Both the position numbers and the translations under genes were made by a program. The notes below the pieces were generated by a model that was not told the DNA's origin, ran no database searches, and saw only the letters and a program-made list of their open reading frames with translations. Of a DNA stretch of 64,000 bases, positions 33,451-43,123 are shown piece after piece. Position 1 is the stretch's first letter; every line of letters begins with the position of its first letter. Source of the DNA: Amycolatopsis sp. 2-15 (GTDB taxonomy: Bacteria; Actinomycetota; Actinomycetes; Mycobacteriales; Pseudonocardiaceae); the NCBI RefSeq assembly GCF_030285625.1, contig NZ_CP127294.1, positions 1,684,001-1,748,000 on the forward strand, given 5' to 3'.

Positions 33451-36099
33451 CTATTCGTCGGGATCGCCCGTGTCGCCGGGGTCGCCCGTATCGGTTGGAT
33501 CGCCCGAGGGCGTGTTCTTCGGCGGTTTCGGGGTGTGCGTGGGGAACGACGGGAAGTTGCCGCCCGGGCCGCCAGGGCCGTTCGGGTCGCCGGGGTTCAC
33601 CGGGTTGCCGTCGCCGTTACCCGGGTTGTCCGGGTTGTCGGTCGGCGTGATGTCCGACGGCGGGATGTTCGGGTCGCTCGGCGGGCTGATCGGCGGCGCG
33701 GCGTCGCCGATCAGCGACACCTGGGAGAAGCGCTCGGCCGGCTTGCCCGCGAGGTAGTTCGTCATGAACTTCTGCCACAGCGGGCCGGCGATCGTGGAAC
33801 CGAAGATCGGGGTGCTGCCCTTGCCGTGTAGAGCCAGGTCGCCGTCGCCGCCGACCCAGACCGCCACGGAGACCGACGGCGTGTAGCCGACCATCCACGT
33901 CTGCGCGTTGGCGTTCGCCGCCGAAGCCGGCTCACCGGCGCGCTTCGTGTGCTGCTGCGTCCCGGTCTTGCCGGCGCATTCGTGTCCCGACGGGCACTTC
34001 AGCTTCGAGAAGCCGATCACCGGCTCCAACGCGGTGGTCACGTTGCCCGCGATCTGCTTGCTCAGCTCCGGGTCGCCGTCGGCGAACGCCGATTTGGCCG
34101 GCTGTGCCTGAGCTTCGTAGGCCACCTCGTTCTGCGCGTTCGTCACCTTCAGCACGAAGTGGCGGTCGCGCTGCTGGCCGTCGCCGGCGAAGGTGGCGTA
34201 GGCCGAGGCCTGGTCGGCCGGCGTGATCTTCGTGTCGCCACCGCCGAGGGAGATGTTGTTGTTCGAGATGTCGATCTGCGAGTTGCCGCCGCCGTTGTCC
34301 TTGGTCTTGACGCCGGCTTCTTGGGCGGCCTGCTCGACGGGGCCCTGCTTGGTGACGTTGAGGACCATGTCGTAGAAGACCGTGTTGGCCGAGATCTTCA
34401 TGGCCTCGGCGACGGTGCACTGCTCCGAACAGCTGTCGCTGTCACCGGCGTTGCGGACGATGCGCCCGTCGAACTCCCGGTTGTTGCGGCCGTCGAAGGT
34501 CGAGTTGATCCCCTTGCCCATCTTGAGGAACGCCGTGAGGTCGTACGGCTTCATCGACGAACCGGGGTTCTGCGGGGTGTCGGCCCAGTCTCGCGCTTTC
34601 TGTTTCTGGCCGTTCACGTCGACGGTCGTGGGCCCGCCGTAGTACGCGAGCACGCCGCCGGTCTTCGGGTCGACGGCCACGAGCGCGTCGAGCAGCCGGT
34701 TGTCCGACTGCTTCGCCAGCGCGTCAGCGCCCGCCTGCTCGGCGAGATCCTGCGCCTTCTTGTCGATGGTCGTCTGGATCGTGTAGCCACCCGAGTAGTA
34801 CTGGTCGCTCGAGATGCCGTGGGCCTCTAGCTCGGCCTGCACCTGGTCGGAGATGAAACGGTAGGGCGCGCTCGAGTCGTCCTGGTCCTCCGACAGCGGG
34901 ATCGGCGTGGGGAACTGCGCGGCCTTGCGGTCGGCCTCCGTGATGTAGTGGTTTTCCACCATCCGGTCGAGCGCGGTGTTCCAGCGGTCGTGCGCCACCT
35001 TCGAGTTCTCCGAACGGCCCGGCTGCTGGATGAGGCCGGCCAGCAGCGCGGCTTCGGAGAAGCTGAGGTCCTTCACGTCCTTGTGGAAGAAGGCCTGCGA
35101 CGCCGCGCCCACGCCGTACGCACCACGCCCGAAGTAGATGATGTTCAGGTACGCGGTGATGATGTCCTGCTTCGAGTACGTCTGGTTCATCTTGAACGAC
35201 TTCGCCAGCTCGGTCCATTTGCGGGTGAGCGTGGGCGCGTCGTTGTCGGTGGCCTTTTTGATGTACTGCTGGGAAATCGTGGAACCACCACCGGTGCCGC
35301 CGGTGACCTGGTTGTACACGGCCCGCAGGATGCCCGTGACGTCGAAGCCCGAGTTGGTCTCGAACGACGAATCCTCGGTCGCGATCGCGGCGTGCTTCAT
35401 GATGTCGGGGATCTGGTCGGCGGTGAGGATCTGCCGGTTGCCACCCGACGGCACGTCCTTGCCCATCGGGCTGCCGTCGGCGTAGAGGTACGTGACGGCC
35501 TGGCTCTGCCCCTGCGCCACGCTCTGCGGTGAAGGCACGTCGACGCTGAAGTACGTGATGACGAACGCGATCGCGGGGATCACGATGAAGACGCCGACGA
35601 ACGCGTAGATGCTGCGCCGGATGATCTTCCAGCGCCGCTTCTTCTTCTGCGCGGCCGTGAGGACCGGCCGGCCCTTCTTGTCGAGCTCCGGCTCCTCCGG
35701 GTAGACGTCGTCGGGGTCGAGCGGTCCGCCGGCGTCGTACCGAGCGTCGTAGCCGTCGTCGGCGGTGCCGTTGTGCACGTGGTGCGTCATCAGCTCCGGC
35801 TCACGCCGCGGCGGCGGATTCGGGCGACCCCCGCGCGTGCCCGGGGGCGGCGGCTGCCGGAAGCCGGGCGGTGGGGTGCCGGGGCGGTTCTGCGGCGCGC
35901 GCGGCGGCTGGCCCGGCTGGCCGGGCTGAACAGGCTGGCCGGGCTGCGCGGGGTTGCCGGGCGGGGGCGTGCGAGGGGCGTCACCCGGAGGCGGCTGGTT
36001 GCGGGCCCACGGCGGTGGCCCCTGCCGTCCGGCGGGGGGTGGTTGACGCCGCGGATCGGGATCCCGGTCGGGCCAGGAGCGGTTGCGGTCGTCGTTCAC
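33451..36099 (-). CDS. Bifunctional class A penicillin-binding protein (PonA-like), copy 1
   Basis: 882 residues from a GTG at 36099 with AGAGG upstream, matching the neighbouring copy's N-terminus (NDDRNRSWP). A Pro/Gly/Arg-rich cytosolic region (about 1-145) precedes one membrane helix (about 166-190). The glycosyltransferase domain carries ATEDSSFETNSGFD, GGSTISQQYIKKAT and IIYFGRGAYGVG; the transpeptidase domain carries SxxK in PGSSMKPYDL, SxN in KISANTVF and AGKTGTQQ. The acidic C-terminal tail (about 770-882) is Pro/Asp/Thr-rich. It polymerises and cross-links peptidoglycan outside the membrane. Second of two tandem paralogues. Confidence 0.92.
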   Translation of the reverse strand: MNDDRNRSWPDRDPDPRRQPPPAGRQGPPPWARNQPPPGDAPRTPPPGNPAQPGQPVQPGQPGQPPRAPQNRPGTPPPGFRQPPPPGTRGGRPNPPPRREPELMTHHVHNGTADDGYDARYDAGGPLDPDDVYPEEPELDKKGRPVLTAAQKKKRRWKIIRRSIYAFVGVFIVIPAIAFVITYFSVDVPSPQSVAQGQSQAVTYLYADGSPMGKDVPSGGNRQILTADQIPDIMKHAAIATEDSSFETNSGFDVTGILRAVYNQVTGGTGGGSTISQQYIKKATDNDAPTLTRKWTELAKSFKMNQTYSKQDIITAYLNIIYFGRGAYGVGAASQAFFHKDVKDLSFSEAALLAGLIQQPGRSENSKVAHDRWNTALDRMVENHYITEADRKAAQFPTPIPLSEDQDDSSAPYRFISDQVQAELEAHGISSDQYYSGGYTIQTTIDKKAQDLAEQAGADALAKQSDNRLLDALVAVDPKTGGVLAYYGGPTTVDVNGQKQKARDWADTPQNPGSSMKPYDLTAFLKMGKGINSTFDGRNNREFDGRIVRNAGDSDSCSEQCTVAEAMKISANTVFYDMVLNVTKQGPVEQAAQEAGVKTKDNGGGNSQIDISNNNISLGGGDTKITPADQASAYATFAGDGQQRDRHFVLKVTNAQNEVAYEAQAQPAKSAFADGDPELSKQIAGNVTTALEPVIGFSKLKCPSGHECAGKTGTQQHTKRAGEPASAANANAQTWMVGYTPSVSVAVWVGGDGDLALHGKGSTPIFGSTIAGPLWQKFMTNYLAGKPAERFSQVSLIGDAAPPISPPSDPNIPPSDITPTDNPDNPGNGDGNPVNPGDPNGPGGPGGNFPSFPTHTPKPPKNTPSGDPTDTGDPGDTGDPDE

Positions 36100-36332
36100 G
36101 TGCGGATCCTCTTCTCGGACGCGGGCGTGCTGCGGGCGCAGATCCCCTCTCCACAAGGGGACGCACCGCGGGTGGGGTCGGTTCACTCGACCGGCGGGAC
36201 GTATCTCTGGGTAACGGCCCCGGCGCGGCGTGAACCGGACAAAACTACGCCCAGGGTGGCCGCTGAGCGATGTCGCCTGGGTCACTTCGACCGGGTCACT
36301 CCGGGCGTGGGGTCGCGGCGGCCGGGACACGA

Positions 36333-36369
36333 CGAGGGGCTCCCCTCCTGACCGGAGAGGAGCCCCTCG
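36333..36369. terminator. Hairpin between the two PBP genes
   Basis: CGAGGGGCTCC / GGAGCCCCTCG with a 15-base loop just after the upstream PBP gene, on the minus strand. No T-run, but the stem is strong. Confidence 0.6.
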
Positions 36370-36376
36370 GCACGGG

Positions 36377-39300
36377 TTATCCGCCTGGCTGTCTCGGTGG
36401 CGGTGTCACCTCGACGCCTCCGCCGTCGCCGCCTCCGCCGTTACGACCCGGACCGCCGCCGTCGCCGGGGCCACCGCCGAAGATCCCGCCGGGGCGGCTG
36501 GGCGTGGTGGTCTCCGACGTGGTCGTCTCGCTCGATTCCGTGCTCGGCGTGGTGGTCGTCGAGGACGGCGTGGTGGTCGTCGACGACGGGGTGGTGGTCG
36601 TGCTGCTGGGCCGGCTCGAGGGCGTGACGGTGTCGGCGTCCTTGCCGATCGGGTCGACCTTCGGGAACTTCTCGGTGGGCTTGCCCTTGAGGTAGGTGTC
36701 CATGAAGTCCTGCCACGCCGGACCCGCGATCGTGGCACCGAAGATCGGCTTGTTGTTCTTGTCGTGCAACGGCTTGTTGCCGTCACCGCCGATCCACACC
36801 GCCGCGGAGATCGACGGGGTGTAGCCCACCATCCACGTCTGGGCGTTGCGGTCCGCGTAGCCCTTCGGCAGGTTGGTCTGCCCGTGCGGGTCGAACTGCT
36901 GCGTACCGGTCTTGCCGGCGCAGTCGTGGCCGGTCGGGCACTTCAGGTGGGATTCCTTGATGACCGGCTGGAGTGCGTCGGTGACGTTGCCCGCGATCTG
37001 CTGGCTCTTCTGTTCGTCGGGATCGAACGCCGGCTTGCCCTGCAGCGTCGCCTCGTCGAACTCCACCTCGTCCTGGGAGTTGGTGAGCTTCGAGACGAAG
37101 TGCTGCTGGCGGTAGATGCCACCCGAAGCGAAGGTCGCGTAACCCGCGGCCTGGTCCTCCGGGGTCAACGACGTCTCACCACCGCCGAGCGCGATGTTGG
37201 CGTCGTTGACGCCGAGCTTGGCCTTGCCCTTCGGCGCCGGCTGCACCCCGGCTTCCTTCGCGGCTTCGGCGACGGGCGTCGGCTTCGTCACGTTCAGCAC
37301 CATGTCGTAGAACACGGTGTTGGCCGAGACCTCCATGGCCTTCTTGACCGTGCACTGCGGACCACAGCTGGCACTCTCACCCGCGTTGCGGACGATGCGA
37401 CCGCCGAGCTCACGGTTGTTGGTGCCGTCGAACGTCTCGCCGAGCCCCTTGCCCATCTTGAGGAACGCGGTGAGGTCGTACGGCTTCATCGACGAGCCCG
37501 GGTTCTGCGGCGTGTTGGCCCAGTCGTTGGCCAGCGTGTCCTTGCCGTTCTCGTCCTTCACCGTGTTCGGGCCGCCGTAGTACGCGACGACCCCGCCCGT
37601 TCTCGGGTCGACGGCGACCAGAGCTCCCAGGATGTCGGGGTCGGTTTGCCCCTTCATGTTGTCCTGCACGGCCTGCACCGCCGCCTGCTGAGCGGCGGGG
37701 TCGATCGTGGTGTAGATCTTCGCGCCGCTGCCGTAGAGCTTGTCCTGGTCGTAGCCCTTGGCTTCGAGCTCGTCGAGGATGCGCTGCTGGATGAAGTAGT
37801 CCAGCGTGCCCGCGTCCTGCTTGGCCTGTGCGTTCTTGGGGATGAGCTTCGGGAACGTCGCGGCGTCGCGGTCGGTCTTAGAGAGCCAGCCGTTGGCCAC
37901 CATCTGGTCCATCACGTACGACCAGCGTCGTTGGGTGTACGCCGGGTCTTCCGATTTGCTCGGCAGCTGGATCAGTCCGGCGAGCAGCGCCGACTCCGAC
38001 GGGGACAGCTGGCTGACGTCCTTGCCGTAGTAGGCCTTCGCGGCCGCCGCGATGCCGTTGGCGCCGCGGCCGAAGTAGACGATGTTCAGGTAGCCCGTGA
38101 TGATGTCCGATTTGGACTCTTCGTTGTTGAGCTTGAACGACTTCGCGAGCTCGGTCCACTTGCGGGTCAGCGTCGGCGCTTCGTTCTCCGTCGCCTTCTT
38201 GATGTACTGCTGCGAGATGGTCGAACCACCACCGGTACCACCGGTGACCTGGTTGTACACCGCGCCCAGGATGCCCTTGATGTCGAAGCCCGAGTTGGTC
38301 TCGAACGTCTTGTCCTCGGCCGAGTACACGGCGTGCTTCACGACGTCGGGGATCTGGTTGGGCTGCAGCAGCTCGCGGTCGCCGCCCGGCGGGACGCTGC
38401 GGCCCATCACCTGGTTGTTGGCGTAGAAGAACGTGATGGGCTGGCTCTGCAACGCTTTCACGTCCTGCGGGGAAGGAACCTTCACCATGAAGTAAGTGAT
38501 CACGAAAGCGACGGCCGGCACGACGATGAACAGACCCACGCACGCGTACGCGATGCGCCGGATGATCTTCCAGCGGCGCTTCTTGCGCTGCTTCGGCGTG
38601 AGCGGCGGCTTGATCGGCTTGCCGTTCTCGTCGAGCTCGGGGCCCTCGTCCTCGAAGTCGTCCTCGTCCGAGTACTGGGGGTGTTCGGCGTCGTCGTAGC
38701 CGTCGGCGTACCGATCGTCGTAACGGTCGTCGTACGGGTCGTAGCCGAACTCCGTGCCGTTGTGCGCGGCGTGGGTGATCAGGTCCGGTTCACGGTCGGG
38801 ATACGCCGGGGGCGGCGGAGCCGGCCGGCCCTGCGGCGGACGGCGGACGGGACCGGACGGGTTGCGGCCTGGACCACCGGGCCTGGGCGGACCCGGCTGG
38901 CGGAAGCCCTGCGGCGGGCTGGCGGTGGGACCGCTCGGCCCCGCCGGACTTCCACTGGGCGGCGGCGGGGGCGGCGGAGCCTGCCGGCGCGGCGGCATGC
39001 CGCCCTGACCGTTGGCGTTCGGCACGCGCTGGGACTGCTGGGGACGCTGCGGCGGCCGCTGCGGACGGCGCGGGGGCTCGTCAGCCGGCCACTGAGGTTC
39101 TGAGCCGCGTGGTTCTGAACCGCGTGGTTCTGAGCCGCGTGAATCTGCACCGCGGGGGTCTGCACCACGCGGGTCTGGACCACGGCGGTCCGCGCCACGC
39201 GGCTCGTCACCGCTGGGCCACTCGGGCGCGGCGCCACGCGGCTGCCGCGGCGCACCCCCGTTGGGGCTGCGTCGTGGCGGGGCCTGCCGCGGCGGGCGGC

Positions 39301-39412
39301 GGGGGCCGTCCTCGCCCGGCCAGGCGGGACCCGGTTCTTCCTCCGGCCATTGGGCACGGCGAGGTGCATCTGGCTCCTGGCCGGGCCAGGAGCGGTTGCG
39401 GTCGTCGTTCAC
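36377..39412 (-). CDS. ponA: Bifunctional class A penicillin-binding protein (PonA-like), copy 2
   Basis: 1011 residues from the GTG at 39412 with GGAGG upstream. Plan as in copy 1: long low-complexity cytosolic region (about 1-270), membrane helix (about 292-318), glycosyltransferase with SAEDKTFETNSGFD and GGSTISQQYIKKAT, transpeptidase with PGSSMKPYDL, VSANTVF and AGKTGTQQ. The C-terminus carries Ser/Thr-rich and Gly/Pro-rich runs. Its position next to DUF5318, PadR and ino1 corresponds to mycobacterial ponA1. It lies upstream of copy 1 with an intervening hairpin, so the copies may be regulated separately. Confidence 0.92.
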   Translation of the reverse strand: MNDDRNRSWPGQEPDAPRRAQWPEEEPGPAWPGEDGPRRPPRQAPPRRSPNGGAPRQPRGAAPEWPSGDEPRGADRRGPDPRGADPRGADSRGSEPRGSEPRGSEPQWPADEPPRRPQRPPQRPQQSQRVPNANGQGGMPPRRQAPPPPPPPSGSPAGPSGPTASPPQGFRQPGPPRPGGPGRNPSGPVRRPPQGRPAPPPPAYPDREPDLITHAAHNGTEFGYDPYDDRYDDRYADGYDDAEHPQYSDEDDFEDEGPELDENGKPIKPPLTPKQRKKRRWKIIRRIAYACVGLFIVVPAVAFVITYFMVKVPSPQDVKALQSQPITFFYANNQVMGRSVPPGGDRELLQPNQIPDVVKHAVYSAEDKTFETNSGFDIKGILGAVYNQVTGGTGGGSTISQQYIKKATENEAPTLTRKWTELAKSFKLNNEESKSDIITGYLNIVYFGRGANGIAAAAKAYYGKDVSQLSPSESALLAGLIQLPSKSEDPAYTQRRWSYVMDQMVANGWLSKTDRDAATFPKLIPKNAQAKQDAGTLDYFIQQRILDELEAKGYDQDKLYGSGAKIYTTIDPAAQQAAVQAVQDNMKGQTDPDILGALVAVDPRTGGVVAYYGGPNTVKDENGKDTLANDWANTPQNPGSSMKPYDLTAFLKMGKGLGETFDGTNNRELGGRIVRNAGESASCGPQCTVKKAMEVSANTVFYDMVLNVTKPTPVAEAAKEAGVQPAPKGKAKLGVNDANIALGGGETSLTPEDQAAGYATFASGGIYRQQHFVSKLTNSQDEVEFDEATLQGKPAFDPDEQKSQQIAGNVTDALQPVIKESHLKCPTGHDCAGKTGTQQFDPHGQTNLPKGYADRNAQTWMVGYTPSISAAVWIGGDGNKPLHDKNNKPIFGATIAGPAWQDFMDTYLKGKPTEKFPKVDPIGKDADTVTPSSRPSSTTTTPSSTTTTPSSTTTTPSTESSETTTSETTTPSRPGGIFGGGPGDGGGPGRNGGGGDGGGVEVTPPPRQPGG

Positions 39413-39503
39413 GAATGGGCCTCCGAAGGCGGCACTGCCGGCACCGGGGTTCGGGAAAAGCCGGAGCGTGCCGCCCTGTGCTCTGCGGCGGTTTTGGTAC
39501 TCG

Positions 39504-39905
39504 TCACTGGCCCGCTGTCCTCCGCGGCCGGGTGGGCTGGGGCTCGCCCGTGCCGAGGACGTAGGACAGGACCAGGTGATTCCAGTGGCACGTCCGGCAC
39601 ACCTCTACGTCGTAGACGGTGAACTCGCCGAACAGCCCCGCCATGCGGGCCAGTTCGTCGGGTGTCCGCGCCGATCCCGAGACGTGCTTCAGCTCGTCGC
39701 CGTAGACCCACGACACGAGGGTCAACGGCGTCCGGCGGCACATCGGACAGGCGCGGTCGTCCGGCCTGCCGTGGAACTTCGCCGCACGGAGCAGGTACGG
39801 GCTCGCGTCGCACACCTCATGGTCGCCGACGCGTCCGGAGCGGACGCCGGCCAGCAGCGCACGGCGCTGCAAGGCGTAGTCCACGACCTGCCGCTGGGTA
39901 AGCAC
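39504..39905 (-). CDS. DUF5318 zinc-ribbon-like protein
   Basis: 133 residues from the GTG at 39905. CPMC and CRTCHW motifs suggest a zinc-binding fold; the remainder is mixed alpha/beta with LTQRQVVDYALQRRALL at the start and VYDVEVCRTCHWNHLVLSYVLG near the end. It belongs to DUF5318, found in mycobacteria between the PadR and ponA1 genes, the same place as here. Function unknown; proximity to PBPs hints at an envelope link. The frame is open further upstream, but residues before GTG 39905 look unlike the family. Confidence 0.75.
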   Translation of the reverse strand: MLTQRQVVDYALQRRALLAGVRSGRVGDHEVCDASPYLLRAAKFHGRPDDRACPMCRRTPLTLVSWVYGDELKHVSGSARTPDELARMAGLFGEFTVYDVEVCRTCHWNHLVLSYVLGTGEPQPTRPRRTAGQ

Positions 39906-40161
39906 GAGGAACAGAGTACGGGCTCTTCCTGTGTGCGCAGTGCCCCCTGCGCGAGGCCACCCAGGGCGACCATTCGGACACGCCGGAAATTCGATAACTC
40001 TCTGGTGACGTTCCCCTGGTCTGACCACTTCCGGGGGTTACTTCCGCCACTTCGATGTATCGGCGCGATATAGTTGCCGAGTAGGTTCGTGGAGGCGGTC
40101 GCCCCGGTAGCCACTGGGGCAACGGCGGCCGCTGCGGTTTGTTCCCGTGAGGGGGTGCGGT

Positions 40162-40707
40162 GTGCTCGAACTCGCGATCCTCGGGTTGCTGCACGAGGCA
40201 CCCATGCACGGGTACGTGCTGCGCAAGCGTTTGCACGAGACGCTCGGGATGTTCCGGGCGTTCTCGTACGGCTCGCTGTACCCGACCCTGCGTCGGTTGC
40301 TGCGGGCGGGATTCCTCGTCGAGGAGCTCGACGAGGCGGACGACCGGGCCTGGTCCCGGCGCGGCCGCCGCGTCTACAAGCTCACCGCCGAGGGCAAGGA
40401 GCGGTTCGCCGAGCTGCTCGGTGACGCGGGTCCGCAGACCTGGGACGACGAGGGATTCGGCGTCCACCTGGCGTTCTTCTCGCGGACACCGGCCGACGTC
40501 AGGATGCGGATCCTGGAGGGCCGGCGGCGTCGCGTGGAAGAGCGTCGCGAGGGTTTGCGCGAGGCGCTGGCCAGGACCGAGGAGAGGATCGACCGCTACA
40601 CCCGCGAGCTGCACCGGCTGGGACTCGAGTCGAGCGAGCGGGAGGTGCGCTGGCTCAACGAGCTGATCGCGCACGAACAAGCCGAGCAGCGTGACCCGCA
40701 GGAGTGA
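40162..40707 (+). CDS. PadR-family transcriptional regulator
   Basis: 181 residues from the GTG at 40162 with GGGGG six bases upstream; a GTG 15 bases earlier is possible. N-terminal winged helix with MLELAILGLLHEAPMHGYVLRK style start (LELAILGLL is visible) and SYGSLYPTLRRLLRAGFL, the PadR signature, then a helical C-terminal dimer domain rich in Arg/Glu (RRRVEERREGLREAL). It lies just upstream of ino1, as in mycobacteria, and may regulate it or the divergent DUF5318/PBP genes. Confidence 0.87.
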   Translation: MLELAILGLLHEAPMHGYVLRKRLHETLGMFRAFSYGSLYPTLRRLLRAGFLVEELDEADDRAWSRRGRRVYKLTAEGKERFAELLGDAGPQTWDDEGFGVHLAFFSRTPADVRMRILEGRRRRVEERREGLREALARTEERIDRYTRELHRLGLESSEREVRWLNELIAHEQAEQRDPQE

Positions 40708-40779
40708 GGGCGCGCCGCTCGGGCCGCAACGTCGCGGCCAGACCTGCAGATGAAGTAACGGATTGAAGGAGAAACCGGC

Positions 40780-41868
40780 ATGGGCGAGAACCGCCGCGTT
40801 CGGGTGGCCATCGTGGGCGTCGGCAACTGCGCCTCCTCGCTGGTCCAGGGTGTGCAGTACTACCGCGACGCGGATCCCGGCACGCGCGTGCCCGGTTTGA
40901 TGCACGTCCAGTTCGGCGAGTACCACGTCAGCGACATCGACTTCGTCGCCGCGTTCGACGTCGACGCCAAGAAGGTCGGTCACGACCTGTCCGAGGCGAT
41001 CTTCTCGAGCGAGAACAACACGATCAAGATCGCCGACGTGCCGCCGCTCGGCGTGCCGGTGCAGCGCGGGCACACCTACGACGGTCTCGGGCGGTTCTAC
41101 CGCGAGACCATCTCGGAGTCGGATGAGGCGCCCGTCGACATCGTCGGCGCGCTGCGCGACGCGAAGGTCGACGTGCTCGTCTCCTACCTGCCCGTGGGTT
41201 CGGAAGAGGCCGACAAGTTCTACGCACAGGCCGCGATCGACGCGAACGTCGCGTTCGTGAACGCGCTGCCGGTGTTCATCGCGTCGGACCCGGTGTGGGC
41301 CAAGAAGTTCGAAGACGCGGGTGTGCCGATCGTCGGTGACGACATCAAGTCGCAGGTCGGCGCCACGATCACGCACCGCGTGCTGGCGAAGCTCTTCGAA
41401 GACCGCGGCGTGCAGCTCGACCGCACGATGCAGCTCAACGTGGGCGGGAACATGGACTTCCTGAACATGAAGGAGCTCGAGCGCCTCGAGTCGAAGAAGA
41501 TCTCGAAGACCCAGTCGGTGACCTCGCAGGTCGACCGCGAGCTCGGCAAGGGCAACGTCCACATCGGACCGTCGGACTACGTGCAGTGGCTCGACGACCG
41601 CAAGTGGGCCTACGTGCGCCTCGAAGGCCGCGCGTTCGGCGACGTGCCGCTGAACCTGGAGTACAAGCTCGAGGTGTGGGACTCCCCCAACTCCGCCGGC
41701 ATCATCATCGATGCCGTGCGCGCCGCGAAGATCGCGAAGGACCGCGGCATCGGCGGCCCGATCCTCTCCGCGTCGTCCTACTTCATGAAGTCGCCGCCGG
41801 AGCAGTACGACGACTCCACCGCGCGCGACGCGGTCGACAAGTTCATCCGCGGCGAGCTGGAGCGCTGA
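40780..41868 (+). CDS. ino1: Inositol-3-phosphate synthase
   Basis: 362 residues, NAD-dependent conversion of glucose 6-phosphate to inositol 3-phosphate, first step to phosphatidylinositol and mycothiol. [16 protein letters not shown] is the NAD motif; [44 protein letters not shown] and [13 protein letters not shown] are family motifs. AGGAG lies upstream of the ATG. The length fits the shorter actinobacterial form. It follows the PadR gene by 72 bp. Confidence 0.96.
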   Translation: MGENRRVRVAIVGVGNCASSLVQGVQYYRDADPGTRVPGLMHVQFGEYHVSDIDFVAAFDVDAKKVGHDLSEAIFSSENNTIKIADVPPLGVPVQRGHTYDGLGRFYRETISESDEAPVDIVGALRDAKVDVLVSYLPVGSEEADKFYAQAAIDANVAFVNALPVFIASDPVWAKKFEDAGVPIVGDDIKSQVGATITHRVLAKLFEDRGVQLDRTMQLNVGGNMDFLNMKELERLESKKISKTQSVTSQVDRELGKGNVHIGPSDYVQWLDDRKWAYVRLEGRAFGDVPLNLEYKLEVWDSPNSAGIIIDAVRAAKIAKDRGIGGPILSASSYFMKSPPEQYDDSTARDAVDKFIRGELER

Positions 41869-41885
41869 CGCGTTTCCTCGTCGGC

Positions 41886-41919
41886 AGAAGGGCTCCTCGG
41901 TTCACCGGGGAGCCCTTCT
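41886..41919. terminator. Terminator after ino1
   Basis: Arms AGAAGGGCTCC and GGAGCCCTTCT, with a 12-base loop, between the convergent ino1 and HAD genes. Confidence 0.82.
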
Positions 41920-41939
41920 CGATTTCTACCGCCCGATTG

Positions 41940-42581
41940 CTACAGACCGAGCGCCGCGGGGAGCTCGTTGATGTCGCGCACCACGGCGGTGGCCTGCTCC
42001 AGCACGGCCGGGTCCGGCGGGAAGTGCGGGTTCGGCACCGCGTACACGGCCATTTCCGCCGCCAGTGCTGCCTTCAGCCCGTTGGTCGAGTCCTCCACGG
42101 CGGCGGACTGCTCGGCCGGCACGTTCAGCAGCTTCGCCGCGCGCAGGTAGACGTCGGGCGCGGGTTTGCCGGCGCCGACCTCCTCGCTCGACACCGCCAC
42201 GGGCACCAGCGATGTGAGGTCGCAGGCTTGCAGGAATGCCTGGATCAGCACCGGCGGCGACGAGCTCGCGATCGCCACCGGGTAGCGGCGGGCGACGGCG
42301 CGGACCACGTCGGGCGCGCCGTCGATCACGGGCGGGCCCGACGCGTAGCGCTGCGCCATCCGGTCGATCACGGTCCGCGCGATCTCGTCGGGCGTCAGCC
42401 GCGCGCCGAGTGTGCCGACCAGGTAGGCCGCCCACTCGGGAGTGCTCATCCCTTGCTGTGCCCTGGTCGATTCGGGTAACCAGGTACCGCCGTGCTCCGC
42501 GACCACGGCGCGGCGCACCTCGTCCCAGGTTTTTTCGGAGTCCACCAGCACGCCGTCGAGGTCGAAGATCACCGCGTCCAT
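41940..42581 (-). CDS. HAD-family phosphatase (phosphoglucomutase-like subfamily)
   Basis: 213 residues. The nucleophile motif FDLDGVLVDSE is at the N-terminus, with a helical cap, then motif II SSPPVLIQ, Lys in GAGKPAPDVYLRA, and EDSTNGLKAAL (motif IV). It fits the DhaK/PGM-like HAD clan, sugar-phosphate phosphatases or beta-phosphoglucomutases. It converges on ino1. Substrate not determinable. Confidence 0.86.
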   Translation of the reverse strand: MDAVIFDLDGVLVDSEKTWDEVRRAVVAEHGGTWLPESTRAQQGMSTPEWAAYLVGTLGARLTPDEIARTVIDRMAQRYASGPPVIDGAPDVVRAVARRYPVAIASSSPPVLIQAFLQACDLTSLVPVAVSSEEVGAGKPAPDVYLRAAKLLNVPAEQSAAVEDSTNGLKAALAAEMAVYAVPNPHFPPDPAVLEQATAVVRDINELPAALGL

Positions 42582-42620
42582 GGCTGCATCCTAGTCTGTG
42601 AGGCGAATTACTTCGCTACT

Positions 42621-42646
42621 CTAACTAAATTTGTTAGCCTGGCTAA
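42621..42646. promoter_or_regulatory. Overlapping inverted repeats before the MarR gene
   Basis: CTAAC-7-GTTAG (42621-42637) and TTAGC-CTG-GCTAA (42634-42646) overlap and end right at the GTG start of the MarR gene. AT-rich compared with surroundings, consistent with a MarR operator and promoter. Confidence 0.6.
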
Positions 42647-43123
42647 GTGACTTCCGGAATCGTGGATCTCGCGCACCGCCTGTGGCCGGTCGTGTTCCGG
42701 CTCTACTACCTGGTGCGCCGCGAGACTTCGCAGGCGTTGACGCCCACCCAGGGCTCGGTGTTGTCCGAGCTGGTGCGCGTCGGGCCCAGCCGCATGAGCC
42801 GGCTGGCGCAGCTCGAAGGCGTGCGCATGCCGTCGATGACCGACGTCGTCGGGCGGCTGGAGCGGCTCGGGCTCGTGGTCCGGCGCCCCGACCCCGACGA
42901 CGGGCGAGCCGTGCTGGTGGAAGCGACGGAAGCGGGCCAAGGCTTCTACGCCGAGCTCGTTGCCGCTCGCGAAGCGCAGATGCGCGAACGGCTGCTGGAG
43001 CTGACCGACGAGGAGCGCGCCGCGATCGACGCCGCCCTGCCCGCGCTCGGCAAGCTGATCCGCGATTTCCACGTCGTACCAGGGAAGAAAAGTCAGGAGG
43101 AACTGATCAGCGATGAGCGCTGA
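42647..43123 (+). CDS. MarR-family transcriptional regulator
   Basis: 158 residues starting at a GTG, directly after a palindrome. No Shine-Dalgarno is visible, so the message may be leaderless. Winged helix with SRMSRLAQLEGVRMPSMTDVVGRLERLGLV (about 45-74) and the wing PDPDDGRAVLVEATEAG. It overlaps the MFS gene by 11 bp, so it probably represses the exporter and itself, with relief by a drug-like ligand. Confidence 0.88.
   Translation: MTSGIVDLAHRLWPVVFRLYYLVRRETSQALTPTQGSVLSELVRVGPSRMSRLAQLEGVRMPSMTDVVGRLERLGLVVRRPDPDDGRAVLVEATEAGQGFYAELVAAREAQMRERLLELTDEERAAIDAALPALGKLIRDFHVVPGKKSQEELISDER

Noticed and set aside
36230..39103. Long plus-strand frame opposite the second PBP gene
   Set aside because: Arg/Leu/Val-rich shadow frame; the minus strand carries all PBP motifs.
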